DNA from: Thermoanaerobaculia bacterium | GTDB lineage: Bacteria; Acidobacteriota; Thermoanaerobaculia; Multivoradales; Multivoraceae | Direction of reading: 5' to 3' | Length of the DNA: 64,000 bases | NCBI GenBank assembly: GCA_022823665.1 | Contig: JAJEHN010000017.1 | Coordinates: forward strand, 47,501-111,500 | In this document: in pieces, positions 10,647-19,767 of the stretch | Position numbering within the stretch: the stretch's first letter is position 1 | How the letters are laid out: each line of letters opens with the position of its first letter | Made by a program: the position numbers and the translations under genes | Notes under the pieces: model-generated | What the model was told of the DNA's origin: nothing | Databases searched by the model: none | The model's input: the letters and a program-made list of their open reading frames with translations, nothing else

Positions 10647-11816
10647 ATGGCAGAAGAACCGGTCCCGAACGGGAACATGCCCAGAGGCGGAGACGATGTC
10701 CGGCAGGCCCTCGTCGCCCTGAATCTGGTTCACGGAGACCGCGGTGTCATCTGCGCCCTCGCCCAACGGCTCAACACGGCCGGGGAACTCCGGAACGACC
10801 GCTTCGCGGAGGAGGCGGCCCGCAGCCTCGAAGCGCCGCTCGACCGGGTTCGGACCATCCTGCTCGCGGCGCGCGGCCGCCTCGACGACGCCAGCGCCGA
10901 GCTGGCGCGAGCAAGCGAGAACGGCGTCGAGATCGTCACCCTGGTCGATCGTAACTACCCACCGGCCCTCGCCGACCTCGGACTGCAGGCGCCTCCCGTT
11001 CTCTACGTCCGCGGCCGCTTGAGTCAGGCACCCGGTATCTCGATCGTCGGTTCACGCAAGGCGGACGCGTACGGTCTCGAGGTGGCGGCATGGTTCGCAC
11101 GCCGCCTGGCCGCCGCCGGCCTGGTCGTCATCTCCGGATTCGCCCGCGGCATCGACCAGGCGGCCCACCGCAGCGCGCTGGCGGCCCGTGCCGGCACAGG
11201 CAGCACCACCGCCGTGCTCGGCTGCGGCATCGACGTCGACTATCCCCGCAACAGCCGCCGAACCGCGGCCGAGATCGCGCGGCACGGCTGTCTCATCACC
11301 GAGTTCCCGCTCGGCCGGCAGCCTCGTCCCAACCACTTTCCCATCCGAAATCGCCTCATTGCCGCCCTCGGTTTCGCTTCGGTCGTGGTCCGCGCCGCCC
11401 GGCGCTCGGGCTCCCTGATCACCGCCCGCCTCGCCCTCGACCTCGGCCGCGACGTCTACGCGGTTCCAGGTTCCGTCCTCTCCCGGGAGTCCGCCGGCGC
11501 CCACCTGCTGCTGCGGGATGGAGCGATTCCCGCCCTCGACCCCGACGCGATGCTCGAGACCCTGCCCACTTCGATCCTGGCCCGGCTCGAGCGGGCGTCG
11601 AAAGACACGGCCGAGCCGGCTCGATCCGCCTCCACCGGCGTATCCGAGGTCGACGACCTCCTGGGCGCCCTCAGGGAAGGCGCCCGAACCCCGGAGGAAC
11701 TCGCATCCCGACTCCAGCGACCGGTGCCCGGCGTCCTCGCCACCCTCGCCCGCCTGGAAATCGACGGACTCGTGCGACGCTACGAAGGCGCGAACTACGC
11801 CCTGACGACCCGCTAG
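10647..11816 (+). CDS. dprA: DNA-processing protein DprA
   Basis: DprA (Smf) loads RecA onto incoming single-stranded DNA during natural transformation. The 389-residue protein has an N-terminal helical region, the Rossmann-like core with ISIVGSRKADAYG, VISGFARGIDQAAH, TAVLGCGIDVDYP, ITEFPLG and PIRNRLIA, and a C-terminal winged helix (DDLLGALREGARTPEELASR). The ATG has AAGGAAGG 7 bases upstream. It is divergent from the TPR gene and convergent with topA; dprA-topA adjacency is common, but usually in the same direction. Confidence 0.95.
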   Translation: MAEEPVPNGNMPRGGDDVRQALVALNLVHGDRGVICALAQRLNTAGELRNDRFAEEAARSLEAPLDRVRTILLAARGRLDDASAELARASENGVEIVTLVDRNYPPALADLGLQAPPVLYVRGRLSQAPGISIVGSRKADAYGLEVAAWFARRLAAAGLVVISGFARGIDQAAHRSALAARAGTGSTTAVLGCGIDVDYPRNSRRTAAEIARHGCLITEFPLGRQPRPNHFPIRNRLIAALGFASVVVRAARRSGSLITARLALDLGRDVYAVPGSVLSRESAGAHLLLRDGAIPALDPDAMLETLPTSILARLERASKDTAEPARSASTGVSEVDDLLGALREGARTPEELASRLQRPVPGVLATLARLEIDGLVRRYEGANYALTTR

Positions 11817-11834
11817 GGCCGCAGCACTGGGTGC

Positions 11835-11868
11835 GCGGGTCTTCTGACCCGCTGCCGCCGAAGGCGGC
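11835..11868. terminator. Two tandem hairpins between convergent dprA and topA
   Basis: GCGGGTC-TTCT-GACCCGC (11835-11852) is a perfect 7-bp stem with a 4-base loop. It is followed at 11854-11868 by GCCGCC-GAA-GGCGGC, a 6-bp stem with a 3-base loop. No T-run follows, but both stems are symmetric and would act on either strand. The position between two gene ends fits a bidirectional terminator. Confidence 0.55.
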
Positions 11869-11879
11869 CTTCTGCGGCG

Positions 11880-14573
11880 CTAGCGCCGCGTCGTCTTCTT
11901 CTTCGCGGCTCTCCGCTTCCGCGCCGGCCGGCGGCGGGGCGCCCTGGGGTTCTTGCCCTGGGCCACCATCTTCGCCTCGCGCGCCGCCAGGAGCTCGACC
12001 GCCTCGTCAAGGCCGACATCCTGCGGATCCTTGCCCTTGGGCACCGTGGCGTTGACCTGACCATCCGTCACGTAGGGACCGAAGCGCCCGGTCTTGATGG
12101 AAAGGGCCAGACCGTTCTGCGGGTGTTCGCCCAGCTCCTTGAGCACCGACGAGGAACCGCGGCGGCGTTTCGGCTGGCGCAGCAGCGCCAGCGCCTCGTC
12201 GAGCCCGATCGTCGCCATCTGCTCCTGGCTCTCGAGGCTGCGGCTCTCCTTGCCGCAACGGACGTAGGCGCCGTACCTTCCGTCCTGGACAGTCACGACC
12301 TCGTCGCTCTCGGGATGACGGCCGAGCTCGCGCGGAAAGGACAGCAGCAGGAGCGCTTCGTCGAGGGTGAGACTCGCCCGATCCATCGACGGCCACAGAC
12401 TGGCCATCTTCGGCTTGGCCGCCGCGCTCCCACGCTTCCTGCCCGGTCCGCCCGCGGCGGCGTCGCCCAACTGGACGTAGTCACCGTACCGTCCAGTCTT
12501 CACATAGACCGGTTCGCCGGTCTCGGGGTGGTGGCCGAGCGGGCCCTTCCCTTCGGCCGCGCTCTCGAGCAGGGAAAGCGCCTTCTCCACCGTCATCTCG
12601 TCCGGCGGCAGGTTCTCCTCCAGCGAGACCCGCTCCCCGTCGTCGCCGGCCTGGACGTACGGACCGTAGCGGCCGACCCGGACGGCCACCTCCCGGCCCT
12701 CGCCGTCCTCTCCCAGCAGCAGCGAGCACACCGCGCGGGCGTCGATCTCGTCTACGCCCTCGCCGACCAGCGACTGCAGGCCCTTGCGGCCGGCGCCTCC
12801 CGGCCCCGGCTCGCGACCGAAGTAGAAGTTCCGCAGCCACGGCCTGGCCTCCCGCTCTCCGCCGGCGATCGCGTCCAGATCGCTCTCCATTCGCGCCGTG
12901 AAGTCCAGATCGACCAGATCCCCCAGATGCTCCTCCAGGAGCCGGGTCACGGCGAAGGCCAGGAAGGTCGGCACCAGGGCCGACCCCTTCTTCCAGACGT
13001 AGCCCCGGTCCACGATCGTCTGCAGGATGGCGGCGTACGTCGACGGCCGGCCCACCCCCTGCTTCTCCAGTTCGCGGACCAGACTGGCTTCCGTGTAGCG
13101 GGCGGGCGGCTGGGTCGTATGACCGTTCGGCTCGGCGCTCGCCACTTCGACCCTCTCGCCCTGGCTCAGCTTCGGCAGGAACCGCTCCTCGTCCTCCGCC
13201 CGGGTCCGGGGATCGTCGCTGCCCTCGACGTAGACCCGCAGAAAACCGGCGAAGCGCAGCACCCGGCCGGAGGCGGTCAGCCGGACCTCGCCGGCCCCCG
13301 GGGTCGACGTGTCCAGCCTGACCGACGTGCTGGTGCCCCTGGCGTCCTTCATTTGGGACGCCAGCGTCCGTTTCCAGATCAACTCGTAGAGGCGCAGCGA
13401 GTCCCGGTCGAGGACTCCGCGCAACTGGTTCGGCGTGCGGAAGCTGGTGCCGGCAGGCCGGATCGCCTCGTGCGCCTCCTGGGCGTTCGCTCGCCGGGCG
13501 TAGACCCGGGCCTTGTCCGGCAGGTACTCGGCGCCGTAGAGATCGGCGACCTGCCGCCTCGCGGCCGAGATCGCCTGCCCGGAGAGCGCGGTCGAGTCCG
13601 TGCGCATGTAGGTGATGTAACCGTTCTCGTACAGCCCCTGGGCCACCCTCATCGTGCGCTGGGCCGTGTACCGGAGCTTCCGCGCCGCCTCCTGCTGGAG
13701 GGTCGAGGTGATGAAGGGCGCGTAGGGCCGGCGGGTGAACGGCTGCTCCTTCACCTCGGCCACCACCGGACGGGTCGAGGGCAACTCCTCGCCCAGGGTC
13801 TCCGCCTCGGCCTGCAGCATGAGGTGGGCCTTGCTCTTGAGCTTGCCCGTCGTCCGGTCGAAGTCGCGACCGCGGGCCACCGCCCTGCCGCCGACCGCCG
13901 ACACCCGCGCGGGGAAACGCCGGGCTTGCCCGTCCTCCGTCTCGAGTTCCACGTCGACGGTCCAGTAGCCCGCCGGCACGAAGGCCATCCGCTCGCGCTC
14001 CCGCTCGACCACGATCCGGGTCGCCACGGACTGTACGCGGCCGGCCGACAGTCGCGGCTGGACCTTCTTCCACAGCACCGGCGAGACCTCGTAGCCGTAG
14101 AGCCGGTCCAGCACCCGCCGGGCCTCCTGCGCGTCGACCAGGCGGCGGTCGATGTCCCGGGTCTCGTCGAGCGCCGCCTCGACCGCCGATTTGGTGATCT
14201 CGTGGAAGACCATCCTGCGCACCGGCACCTTGGGCCTGAGCACCTCCTTCAGGTGCCAGGCGATCGCCTCTCCCTCTCGATCCTCATCCGTTGCGAGCAC
14301 GAGTTCGTCGGCGTCCCTCAGCGCCTTCCGGAGCTTGGTGATCTGCTCCTTCTTTTCACGCGGGATCACGTAGAGCGGATCGAATCCGCCTTCGATGTCG
14401 ACGCCGAGGCGGGCCCACGGGCGGCCGCGGTACTTCTGCGGCACCTCCGCGGCGGTCCGGGGCAGGTCCCGGATGTGTCCGATCGACGATTCCACCCGGT
14501 AGCCCGGTCCGAGGTAGCGCTCGATCGTCCGGGCCTTGGCCGGCGACTCGACGATGACGAGGGAGTTGCTCAT
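11880..14573 (-). CDS. topA: DNA topoisomerase I
   Basis: Type IA topoisomerase that relaxes negative supercoils. In 897 residues: Toprim domain with Glu9 (IVESPAKA) and the acidic TDEDREGEA at 96-104, and the catalytic Tyr322 in GYITYMRTDSTAL. The C-terminal third has no CxxC zinc fingers; instead it has repeats built on GRYGPYVQ, GRYGDYVQL, GRYGAYVR and GRFGPYVT, then a lysine/arginine tail (RRRPARKRRAAKKKTTRR). This is the layout of the actinobacterial-type enzyme, where such repeats and basic tails bind DNA. It is divergent from trmFO. Confidence 0.96.
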   Translation of the reverse strand: MSNSLVIVESPAKARTIERYLGPGYRVESSIGHIRDLPRTAAEVPQKYRGRPWARLGVDIEGGFDPLYVIPREKKEQITKLRKALRDADELVLATDEDREGEAIAWHLKEVLRPKVPVRRMVFHEITKSAVEAALDETRDIDRRLVDAQEARRVLDRLYGYEVSPVLWKKVQPRLSAGRVQSVATRIVVERERERMAFVPAGYWTVDVELETEDGQARRFPARVSAVGGRAVARGRDFDRTTGKLKSKAHLMLQAEAETLGEELPSTRPVVAEVKEQPFTRRPYAPFITSTLQQEAARKLRYTAQRTMRVAQGLYENGYITYMRTDSTALSGQAISAARRQVADLYGAEYLPDKARVYARRANAQEAHEAIRPAGTSFRTPNQLRGVLDRDSLRLYELIWKRTLASQMKDARGTSTSVRLDTSTPGAGEVRLTASGRVLRFAGFLRVYVEGSDDPRTRAEDEERFLPKLSQGERVEVASAEPNGHTTQPPARYTEASLVRELEKQGVGRPSTYAAILQTIVDRGYVWKKGSALVPTFLAFAVTRLLEEHLGDLVDLDFTARMESDLDAIAGGEREARPWLRNFYFGREPGPGGAGRKGLQSLVGEGVDEIDARAVCSLLLGEDGEGREVAVRVGRYGPYVQAGDDGERVSLEENLPPDEMTVEKALSLLESAAEGKGPLGHHPETGEPVYVKTGRYGDYVQLGDAAAGGPGRKRGSAAAKPKMASLWPSMDRASLTLDEALLLLSFPRELGRHPESDEVVTVQDGRYGAYVRCGKESRSLESQEQMATIGLDEALALLRQPKRRRGSSSVLKELGEHPQNGLALSIKTGRFGPYVTDGQVNATVPKGKDPQDVGLDEAVELLAAREAKMVAQGKNPRAPRRRPARKRRAAKKKTTRR

Positions 14574-14582
14574 ACGCGCGGG

Positions 14583-14610
14583 ACCATAGTAGAGCGGCGA
14601 ACCTTGTCAA
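14583..14610 (-). promoter_or_regulatory. topA promoter TTGACA-16-TATGGT, leaderless
   Basis: On the minus strand a consensus TTGACA (14605-14610) is followed after 16 bases by TATGGT (14583-14588), which ends 9 bases before the topA ATG. This is the best -35/-10 pair in the window. The plus strand of the same palindromic stretch reads TTGTCA and could be a -35 for trmFO. Confidence 0.65.
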
Positions 14611-14638
14611 GCCGGCCGGGCCTTGCCAAGATGCGGCA

Positions 14639-16036
14639 GTGACCACGCCCGTCGTAGTGGTTGGCGGCGGGCTCGCCGGCAGCGAGTGCGCCTTTCAGCT
14701 CGCCTCCAGGGGCCGGGCCGTGACTCTCTACGAGATGCGACCGCGGCGCTCTACGCCGGCCCACGCAAGCAGCGAACTCGCCGAACTCGTCTGCTCGAAC
14801 TCGCTGCGCAGCGACGACCCGCACCATGCCGCCGGCCTGCTGAAGCGGGAGATGGAGTACTTCGGCTCCCTGATCATCGCCGCGGCCCGCAGGAACGCCG
14901 TTCCCGCCGGCGGAGCGCTGGCCGTGGACCGGACCCGGTTCGCCGCCGACGTCACGGCGGCGGTCGAATCGCATCCGCTGATCGAACTGCGGCGCGAGGA
15001 ATTGACCGCCCTGCCCGGACCGGACGCGGGCCGCGATTGCGTCATCGCCACCGGTCCCCTGACGTCGGAAGCCCTGACCGGGGAAATCGAGAACCTGATC
15101 GGTGCGGACCATCTCTACTTCTATGACGCGATCGCGCCCATCGTTACGGGAGAAAGCCTCGACCACGACCGTTTGTTCCGGGCCTCGCGCTACGGCAAGG
15201 GAGGCGACGACTACCTGAACTGCCCGCTCAGCGAGGAAGAGTACCGGCGCTTTCGCCGCGCCCTGCTGGAGGCGGAGACGATAGAGCTCCGCGAGTTCGA
15301 GCGGCCGCTGTTCTTCGAGGGCTGCCTGCCGATCGAGGAGCTCGCCCGCCGCGGCGAGGACACCCTGCGCTTCGGACCGATGAAGCCCGTAGGCCTCCGG
15401 GCGCCGGACGGCACGCGCCCCCACGCGGTGGTCCAGCTTCGCCAGGAAGACCTCGCCCGCAGCCAGTACAACCTCGTCGGCTTCCAGTCCCGGATGACCT
15501 GGCCCGAGCAGCGCCGCGTGCTCCGCACCCTGCCGGGACTCGAATCCGCCCGCTTCGTCCGCCACGGCCAGGTCCATCGCAACACCTTCATCAACGCCCC
15601 CCTCCACCTCGATCGCTGGTACCGCTTCGCCGGGCGGTCCAACCTGCGCCTGGCCGGCCAGATGACCGGCGTCGAGGGCTACCTCGAATCGGCCGCCACC
15701 GGTCTCGCCATCGCCCTGTACCTCATGCTCCAGGATGGAGACCGGCAGCCGTCGCCGCTACCCGACACGACCGCCCTCGGCGCCCTGGCAAGGCACCTCA
15801 CCGAATCGAACCCGAAGCGCTACCAGCCCACGAACATCAACTACGGCCTGCTCGAACCCCTGGCCCAACGCGTGCGGAAACGCGACCGGCGCGCCGCCTA
15901 CGCCGACCGGGCCCGGCAGGCGCTCACGGCCTGGGCCGATAGCATGGGGATCGCGGGAGCACCCTCGTGGGAACCACCATCGACCATGCCGAGCCAGGAA
16001 GACCAGCCGAGCGGCGCGGCGCGCTCGCCCGCCTGA
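14639..16036 (+). CDS. trmFO: Folate-dependent tRNA (uracil-54) methyltransferase TrmFO
   Basis: TrmFO makes 5-methyluridine at position 54 of tRNA using methylene-tetrahydrofolate and FAD. The 465-residue protein opens with the FAD-binding VVVVGGGLAGSECAFQLA and has the family blocks LVCSNSLRSDDPH, NCPLSEEEY, LFFEGCLPIEELA, MKPVGL and AGQMTGVEGYLESAATGL. The start is a GTG. Its last 70 bases overlap the xerC frame. The topA-trmFO-xerC-hslV-hslU order is also that of Bacillus, apart from topA being inverted here. Confidence 0.95.
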   Translation: MTTPVVVVGGGLAGSECAFQLASRGRAVTLYEMRPRRSTPAHASSELAELVCSNSLRSDDPHHAAGLLKREMEYFGSLIIAAARRNAVPAGGALAVDRTRFAADVTAAVESHPLIELRREELTALPGPDAGRDCVIATGPLTSEALTGEIENLIGADHLYFYDAIAPIVTGESLDHDRLFRASRYGKGGDDYLNCPLSEEEYRRFRRALLEAETIELREFERPLFFEGCLPIEELARRGEDTLRFGPMKPVGLRAPDGTRPHAVVQLRQEDLARSQYNLVGFQSRMTWPEQRRVLRTLPGLESARFVRHGQVHRNTFINAPLHLDRWYRFAGRSNLRLAGQMTGVEGYLESAATGLAIALYLMLQDGDRQPSPLPDTTALGALARHLTESNPKRYQPTNINYGLLEPLAQRVRKRDRRAAYADRARQALTAWADSMGIAGAPSWEPPSTMPSQEDQPSGAARSPA

Positions 16037-16944
16037 TCCCGGACTTCCTGGAATACCTGGAGCTGGAGCGCAATTGCTCCGAACACACCGTGCGTGCGTA
16101 CGGCCGGGATCTCGCGGCCTTCGCCGAGTTCCGAACCGCCAGCGGCAGCAGCGACCAGAACCTTCATGACATCGACTCACTGCTGGTCCGGTCCTTCGTG
16201 GCCTCTCTCAACCGGCGTCGACTGGCCCGGCGCACCCAGGGCCGCCACCTCTCGGCGCTGCGCGGCCTGTTCCGCTACGCCTGTCTGATGGGCCGGATGC
16301 AGTCGAACCCGGCCGAGTCGGTGCCCACGCCGAAGATCGAGAAGACCCTGCCGCGCCACCTGCGTCCGGGCGAGATCGAGGCCCTGCTCGAGGCTCCCGC
16401 CGGCCGCGAGGGACCGCTCGGCCTGCGGGACCGCGCGCTGCTCGAACTGCTCTACGCCTCGGGGCTCCGGGTCGGCGAACTGGTCGCATTGAACTGGCGC
16501 GACATCGACCTCGGAGCCAGAGTGCTCCGCGTGGTCGGCAAGGGAGACCGCGAACGGATGACCCCCTTCGGCGAGCCGGCGGAGAAGGCGCTCCGCCAGT
16601 GGCTCGACGCCTGGGAGGACGTGTTCCGGCGTCGAGGCGGCGACGAGGAACAGCACCTGGAACCGGTCTTCCTGAACCGCAACGGTGGCCGACTCTCGGC
16701 ACGATCGGTGCGCCGCATCATCGACCGCTACGTCGAGGAGACCGCACAGGCGGCCGGGGCTCATCCTCATGCCCTGCGCCACAGCTTCGCGACCCACCTG
16801 CTCGAATCGGGCGCCGACCTGCGTTCGATCCAGGAACTCCTCGGCCATGCCTCGCTCTCGACCACCCAGCGCTACACGCACGTGGATACCGGTCGCCTGC
16901 TCCAGGTCTACCGGGAAAGCCATCCCAGGGCGAAGGGCGCCTGA
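15967..16944 (+). CDS. xerC: Tyrosine recombinase XerC
   Basis: Site-specific recombinase that resolves chromosome dimers at dif. The 325 residues have the N-terminal SAM-like domain (LERNCSEHTVRAYGRDL) and the catalytic set Arg168 (GLRVGEL), Lys192, His268 and Arg271 (HALRH), His294 (LLGHASL) and Tyr303. The start shown is a GTG inside the trmFO end. The first 20 residues are not conserved, so a later start is possible, but I see no strong alternative with a ribosome site. Its chromosomal setting argues for XerC rather than an integrase. Confidence 0.9.
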   Translation: MGTTIDHAEPGRPAERRGALARLIPDFLEYLELERNCSEHTVRAYGRDLAAFAEFRTASGSSDQNLHDIDSLLVRSFVASLNRRRLARRTQGRHLSALRGLFRYACLMGRMQSNPAESVPTPKIEKTLPRHLRPGEIEALLEAPAGREGPLGLRDRALLELLYASGLRVGELVALNWRDIDLGARVLRVVGKGDRERMTPFGEPAEKALRQWLDAWEDVFRRRGGDEEQHLEPVFLNRNGGRLSARSVRRIIDRYVEETAQAAGAHPHALRHSFATHLLESGADLRSIQELLGHASLSTTQRYTHVDTGRLLQVYRESHPRAKGA

Positions 16945-16979
16945 GCTCCTTCCTCACAGTTCAAGAAGAGGATCCTCGA

Positions 16980-17798
16980 ATGAAACTCCCTGCCGCCCGC
17001 CGGGCGATCCCGTCCCTGTTTGCGATGGTCGCGCTCCTGACCGTCTCCGGCGCCGCCATCGCCCAGGACGACCTGCGCGGCTTCCAGCTCGTTGGCGACT
17101 ACCAGCTCTTCCTGCAGGGCCAGGAAGCGCCTGACGCCCAGCTCTACCTCTCCCGCACCGCGGGCGCCTTCCTCGTCGTGGCCGATGGCCTGCCGTCCCC
17201 GGTGCTGCTGAGCGCCCGCAACCAGATGACCCGCAAGGTGCAACTGCTCAAGATCTCCCCCGCCGGCGAGGACACGCTCGACCTGTTGCCCGGCGCCCTG
17301 TTCGGTCCTCCGATGCCCTTCCGGCCCATTCCGAAGGGACTCGAGTTCGCCGTCGACGGCGTCCTGGCCCAGCTCCGGCAGCGACCCTCGTGGGCCGGCG
17401 AAGCGACGCTCGCGGACCTCTACTCCCACGAACCGGGCTATCGCCGCGACGCCAGGTCGTACGAGAGCGATCCCGCGGCGATCGCCGAAGTGGCCGCCCT
17501 CGGCGCCGGCGTCGAGGTCCGCGTCGTGTTCGGGTCCTGGTGCCACGTCTGCGAGCGGTTCATGCCGCGCGGCCTGAAGGTTCACGAGGAACTCGAGGAC
17601 TCGCCCGTGCGCTTCACCTACTACGGCCTCGGGGACGACAACCCCTGGGGCGACGCCGAGGTGGACCGTCTCGAAGTCACGGAACTCCCGACGGCGATCG
17701 TCTACCGGGACGGCGAGGAGATCGGCCGTTTCATCGGCGGCCCCGGCTGGACGAGTCCCGAAGAGTCCCTGCTCAACATTCTGCGAGAGAATCCGTAG
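16980..17798 (+). CDS. Exported thioredoxin-like protein
   Basis: A 272-residue protein with a signal peptide (LFAMVALLTVSGAAIAQ). The N-terminal half has no fold I recognise. The C-terminal half is thioredoxin-like: VRVVFGSWCHVCERFMP carries a CxxC redox pair, and ELPTAIVYRDGEEIGRFIG holds the cis-Pro loop and the last strand. It should act in the periplasm on thiols or disulfides. The ATG follows AGAGG at 8 bases. It sits between xerC and hslV, where this gene is not usual, so it may be lineage-specific. Confidence 0.75.
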   Translation: MKLPAARRAIPSLFAMVALLTVSGAAIAQDDLRGFQLVGDYQLFLQGQEAPDAQLYLSRTAGAFLVVADGLPSPVLLSARNQMTRKVQLLKISPAGEDTLDLLPGALFGPPMPFRPIPKGLEFAVDGVLAQLRQRPSWAGEATLADLYSHEPGYRRDARSYESDPAAIAEVAALGAGVEVRVVFGSWCHVCERFMPRGLKVHEELEDSPVRFTYYGLGDDNPWGDAEVDRLEVTELPTAIVYRDGEEIGRFIGGPGWTSPEESLLNILRENP

Positions 17799-17848
17799 AC
17801 GGGCTGCGGCCGCCCCGCGACGGGAAGCCCGGAGAGCCCCAGTAAACG

Positions 17849-18397
17849 ATGACGACGATCCTGCTCGTGCGCCGCGGCGACACGACATGCATGGCCAGCG
17901 ACGGCCAGGTGACCAACGGCGCCGCGAACACGGTGGTCAAGGCCAGGGCCCGCAAGGTCCAGCGCGCCGCCAAGGGGCGGGTCCTGGTCGGCTTCGCGGG
18001 CGGGGGCGCGGACGCTCTTGCCCTCTTCTCACGGTTCGAGGCGAAGCTCGACGAGTACCAGGGGAACTTCGAGCGCGCCGTGGTCGAACTCGCGATGGAC
18101 TGGAGGACGGATCGCGCCCTGCGCCGGCTCGAGGCCCAGATGATCGTGACCGACGGCCGCAAGAGCTTTCTGGCGATGGGCAACGGCGACCTGCTGGAAC
18201 CGGACAGCGACATGCCGCTGGCGATCGGCTCGGGCGGGAACTACGCGCTGGCCGCGGCTCGCGCGCTGCTCGAGCACACCGAACTCGACGCGGAACAGAT
18301 CGCGCTCGAGGCGATGCGGCTTACCGCGGATCTCTGCATCTACACGAACGACGAGATCACCGTCGAACGCCTCGAAGCCGGCGGGGACGGCGCATGA
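17849..18397 (+). CDS. hslV: ATP-dependent protease proteolytic subunit HslV
   Basis: HslV is the threonine protease of the HslUV (ClpYQ) complex. The protein is 182 residues. Met removal exposes Thr as catalytic residue 1 (MTTILLVRRGD), and ASDGQVTNG, VLVGFAGGGADALALF, ELAMDWRTDR, IGSGGNYALAAARALL and CIYTNDEITVE match the family. The stop overlaps the hslU ATG as ATGA. Confidence 0.95.
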   Translation: MTTILLVRRGDTTCMASDGQVTNGAANTVVKARARKVQRAAKGRVLVGFAGGGADALALFSRFEAKLDEYQGNFERAVVELAMDWRTDRALRRLEAQMIVTDGRKSFLAMGNGDLLEPDSDMPLAIGSGGNYALAAARALLEHTELDAEQIALEAMRLTADLCIYTNDEITVERLEAGGDGA

Positions 18398-19767
18398 CGC
18401 TCCCACCCGCACCGGACACTCCCTTCGTCGAGGATCTCACGCCGCGCGAGATCGTCGCCGCGCTCGACCGCCACGTCGTCGGCCAGAAGGACGCCAAGCG
18501 CGCCGTGGCCATCGCCATGCGCAACCGCTGGCGGCGCCAGCAGCTCGACCCGGAGACCGCCGAGGACATCGCGCCCAAGAACATCCTGATGATGGGCCCC
18601 ACCGGCGTCGGCAAGACGGAGATCGCGCGCCGGCTGGCCAAGCTCGCCCGCGCTCCCTTCCTCAAGATCGAGGCGAGCAAGTTCACCGAGGTCGGCTACG
18701 TCGGCCGCGACGTCGAGTCGATCGTCCGCGATCTGATGGAGCTCGCGGTGGTGATGGTCGGAGAGGAGAAACGGGAGGCGGTCGAGGCCGACGCCGCGTC
18801 CCGGGCCGACGAGAGGCTGCTCCAGTTCCTCGTCCCCCAGGCGCCCCAGCCGGCCGGAGAGTCCGGCGACCCCGCCGACCAGGCGGCGCCCACCGAGACC
18901 CGCGAGCGTTTCCGCCAGTGGCTCGAAGAGGGCCGTCTCGACCACCGGATGGTCGAGATCGAGGTGGACGACGCCTCGCCCCAGCAGTTCGAGATGGTCA
19001 CTCCCCAGGGCGTCGAGGCGGTGGGCATCAATCTGAAGGAAATGCTCCCCGGCCTGTTCGGCAAGCGCAAGCGCCAGATGGTCGAGGTGAGCGAGGCGCG
19101 GGAGATCCTCAGGCGGCAGGAAGCCGAGGCGCTGATCGACCGCCAGGACGTCGCCGAGGAAGCCCGGCTGCGGGTCGAGCAGGCCGGCATCGTCTTCCTC
19201 GACGAGATCGACAAGGTCGCCGGCCGCGACGGCGGCCACGGTCCCGACGTGTCGCGCGAGGGGGTTCAGCGCGATCTCCTGCCGATCGTCGAAGGGACGA
19301 CGGTGACGACGAAGTACGGACCGGTCAAGACCGACCACGTGCTGTTCATCGGCGCCGGCGCCTTCCACGTGGCCAAGCCATCGGACCTGATCCCGGAACT
19401 CCAGGGCCGCTTCCCCATCCGCGTCGAGCTGGGAGCGCTGGGCGAGGAGGAGTTCGTCCGCATCCTGACCGAGCCGGACAGCGCCCTGACCACCCAGTAC
19501 CGCGCCCTTCTCGGCGCCGAGGGTCTCGATCTCTCCTTCCGCGACGACGCGGTGCGGGAAGTCGCCCGGCTCGCGGTGCAGGTCAACTCGCATACCGAGA
19601 ACATCGGCGCCCGCCGCCTGGCCACCTTGATGGAACGTCTGCTGGAAGAGGTCTCCTTCGAGGCGCCGGACATGAACGGCGTGACCCTGGAAGTCGACGC
19701 CGGCTACGTCAACCGGGCGCTCGCCGACGTCGTGGAAGACCGCGACCTCAGCCGCTATGTCCTCTGA
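18394..19767 (+). CDS. hslU: ATP-dependent protease ATPase subunit HslU
   Basis: AAA+ unfoldase that feeds HslV. From the ATG at 18394 the protein is 457 residues, with TPREIVAALDRHVVGQ, Walker A GPTGVGKT (68-75), EVGYVGRDVESIVRDL, the intermediate I-domain, Walker B VFLDEIDKVA and the C-terminal YVL tail that docks into HslV. The open frame continues upstream through hslV, but that part is shadow. The end overlaps the next gene by 11 bases. Confidence 0.96.
   Translation: MTLPPAPDTPFVEDLTPREIVAALDRHVVGQKDAKRAVAIAMRNRWRRQQLDPETAEDIAPKNILMMGPTGVGKTEIARRLAKLARAPFLKIEASKFTEVGYVGRDVESIVRDLMELAVVMVGEEKREAVEADAASRADERLLQFLVPQAPQPAGESGDPADQAAPTETRERFRQWLEEGRLDHRMVEIEVDDASPQQFEMVTPQGVEAVGINLKEMLPGLFGKRKRQMVEVSEAREILRRQEAEALIDRQDVAEEARLRVEQAGIVFLDEIDKVAGRDGGHGPDVSREGVQRDLLPIVEGTTVTTKYGPVKTDHVLFIGAGAFHVAKPSDLIPELQGRFPIRVELGALGEEEFVRILTEPDSALTTQYRALLGAEGLDLSFRDDAVREVARLAVQVNSHTENIGARRLATLMERLLEEVSFEAPDMNGVTLEVDAGYVNRALADVVEDRDLSRYVL

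Noticed and set aside
15967..16944. XerC-like gene as a phage or island integrase
   Set aside because: It overlaps trmFO and precedes hslVU, the usual chromosomal XerC setting, and no attachment site or cargo genes are seen.
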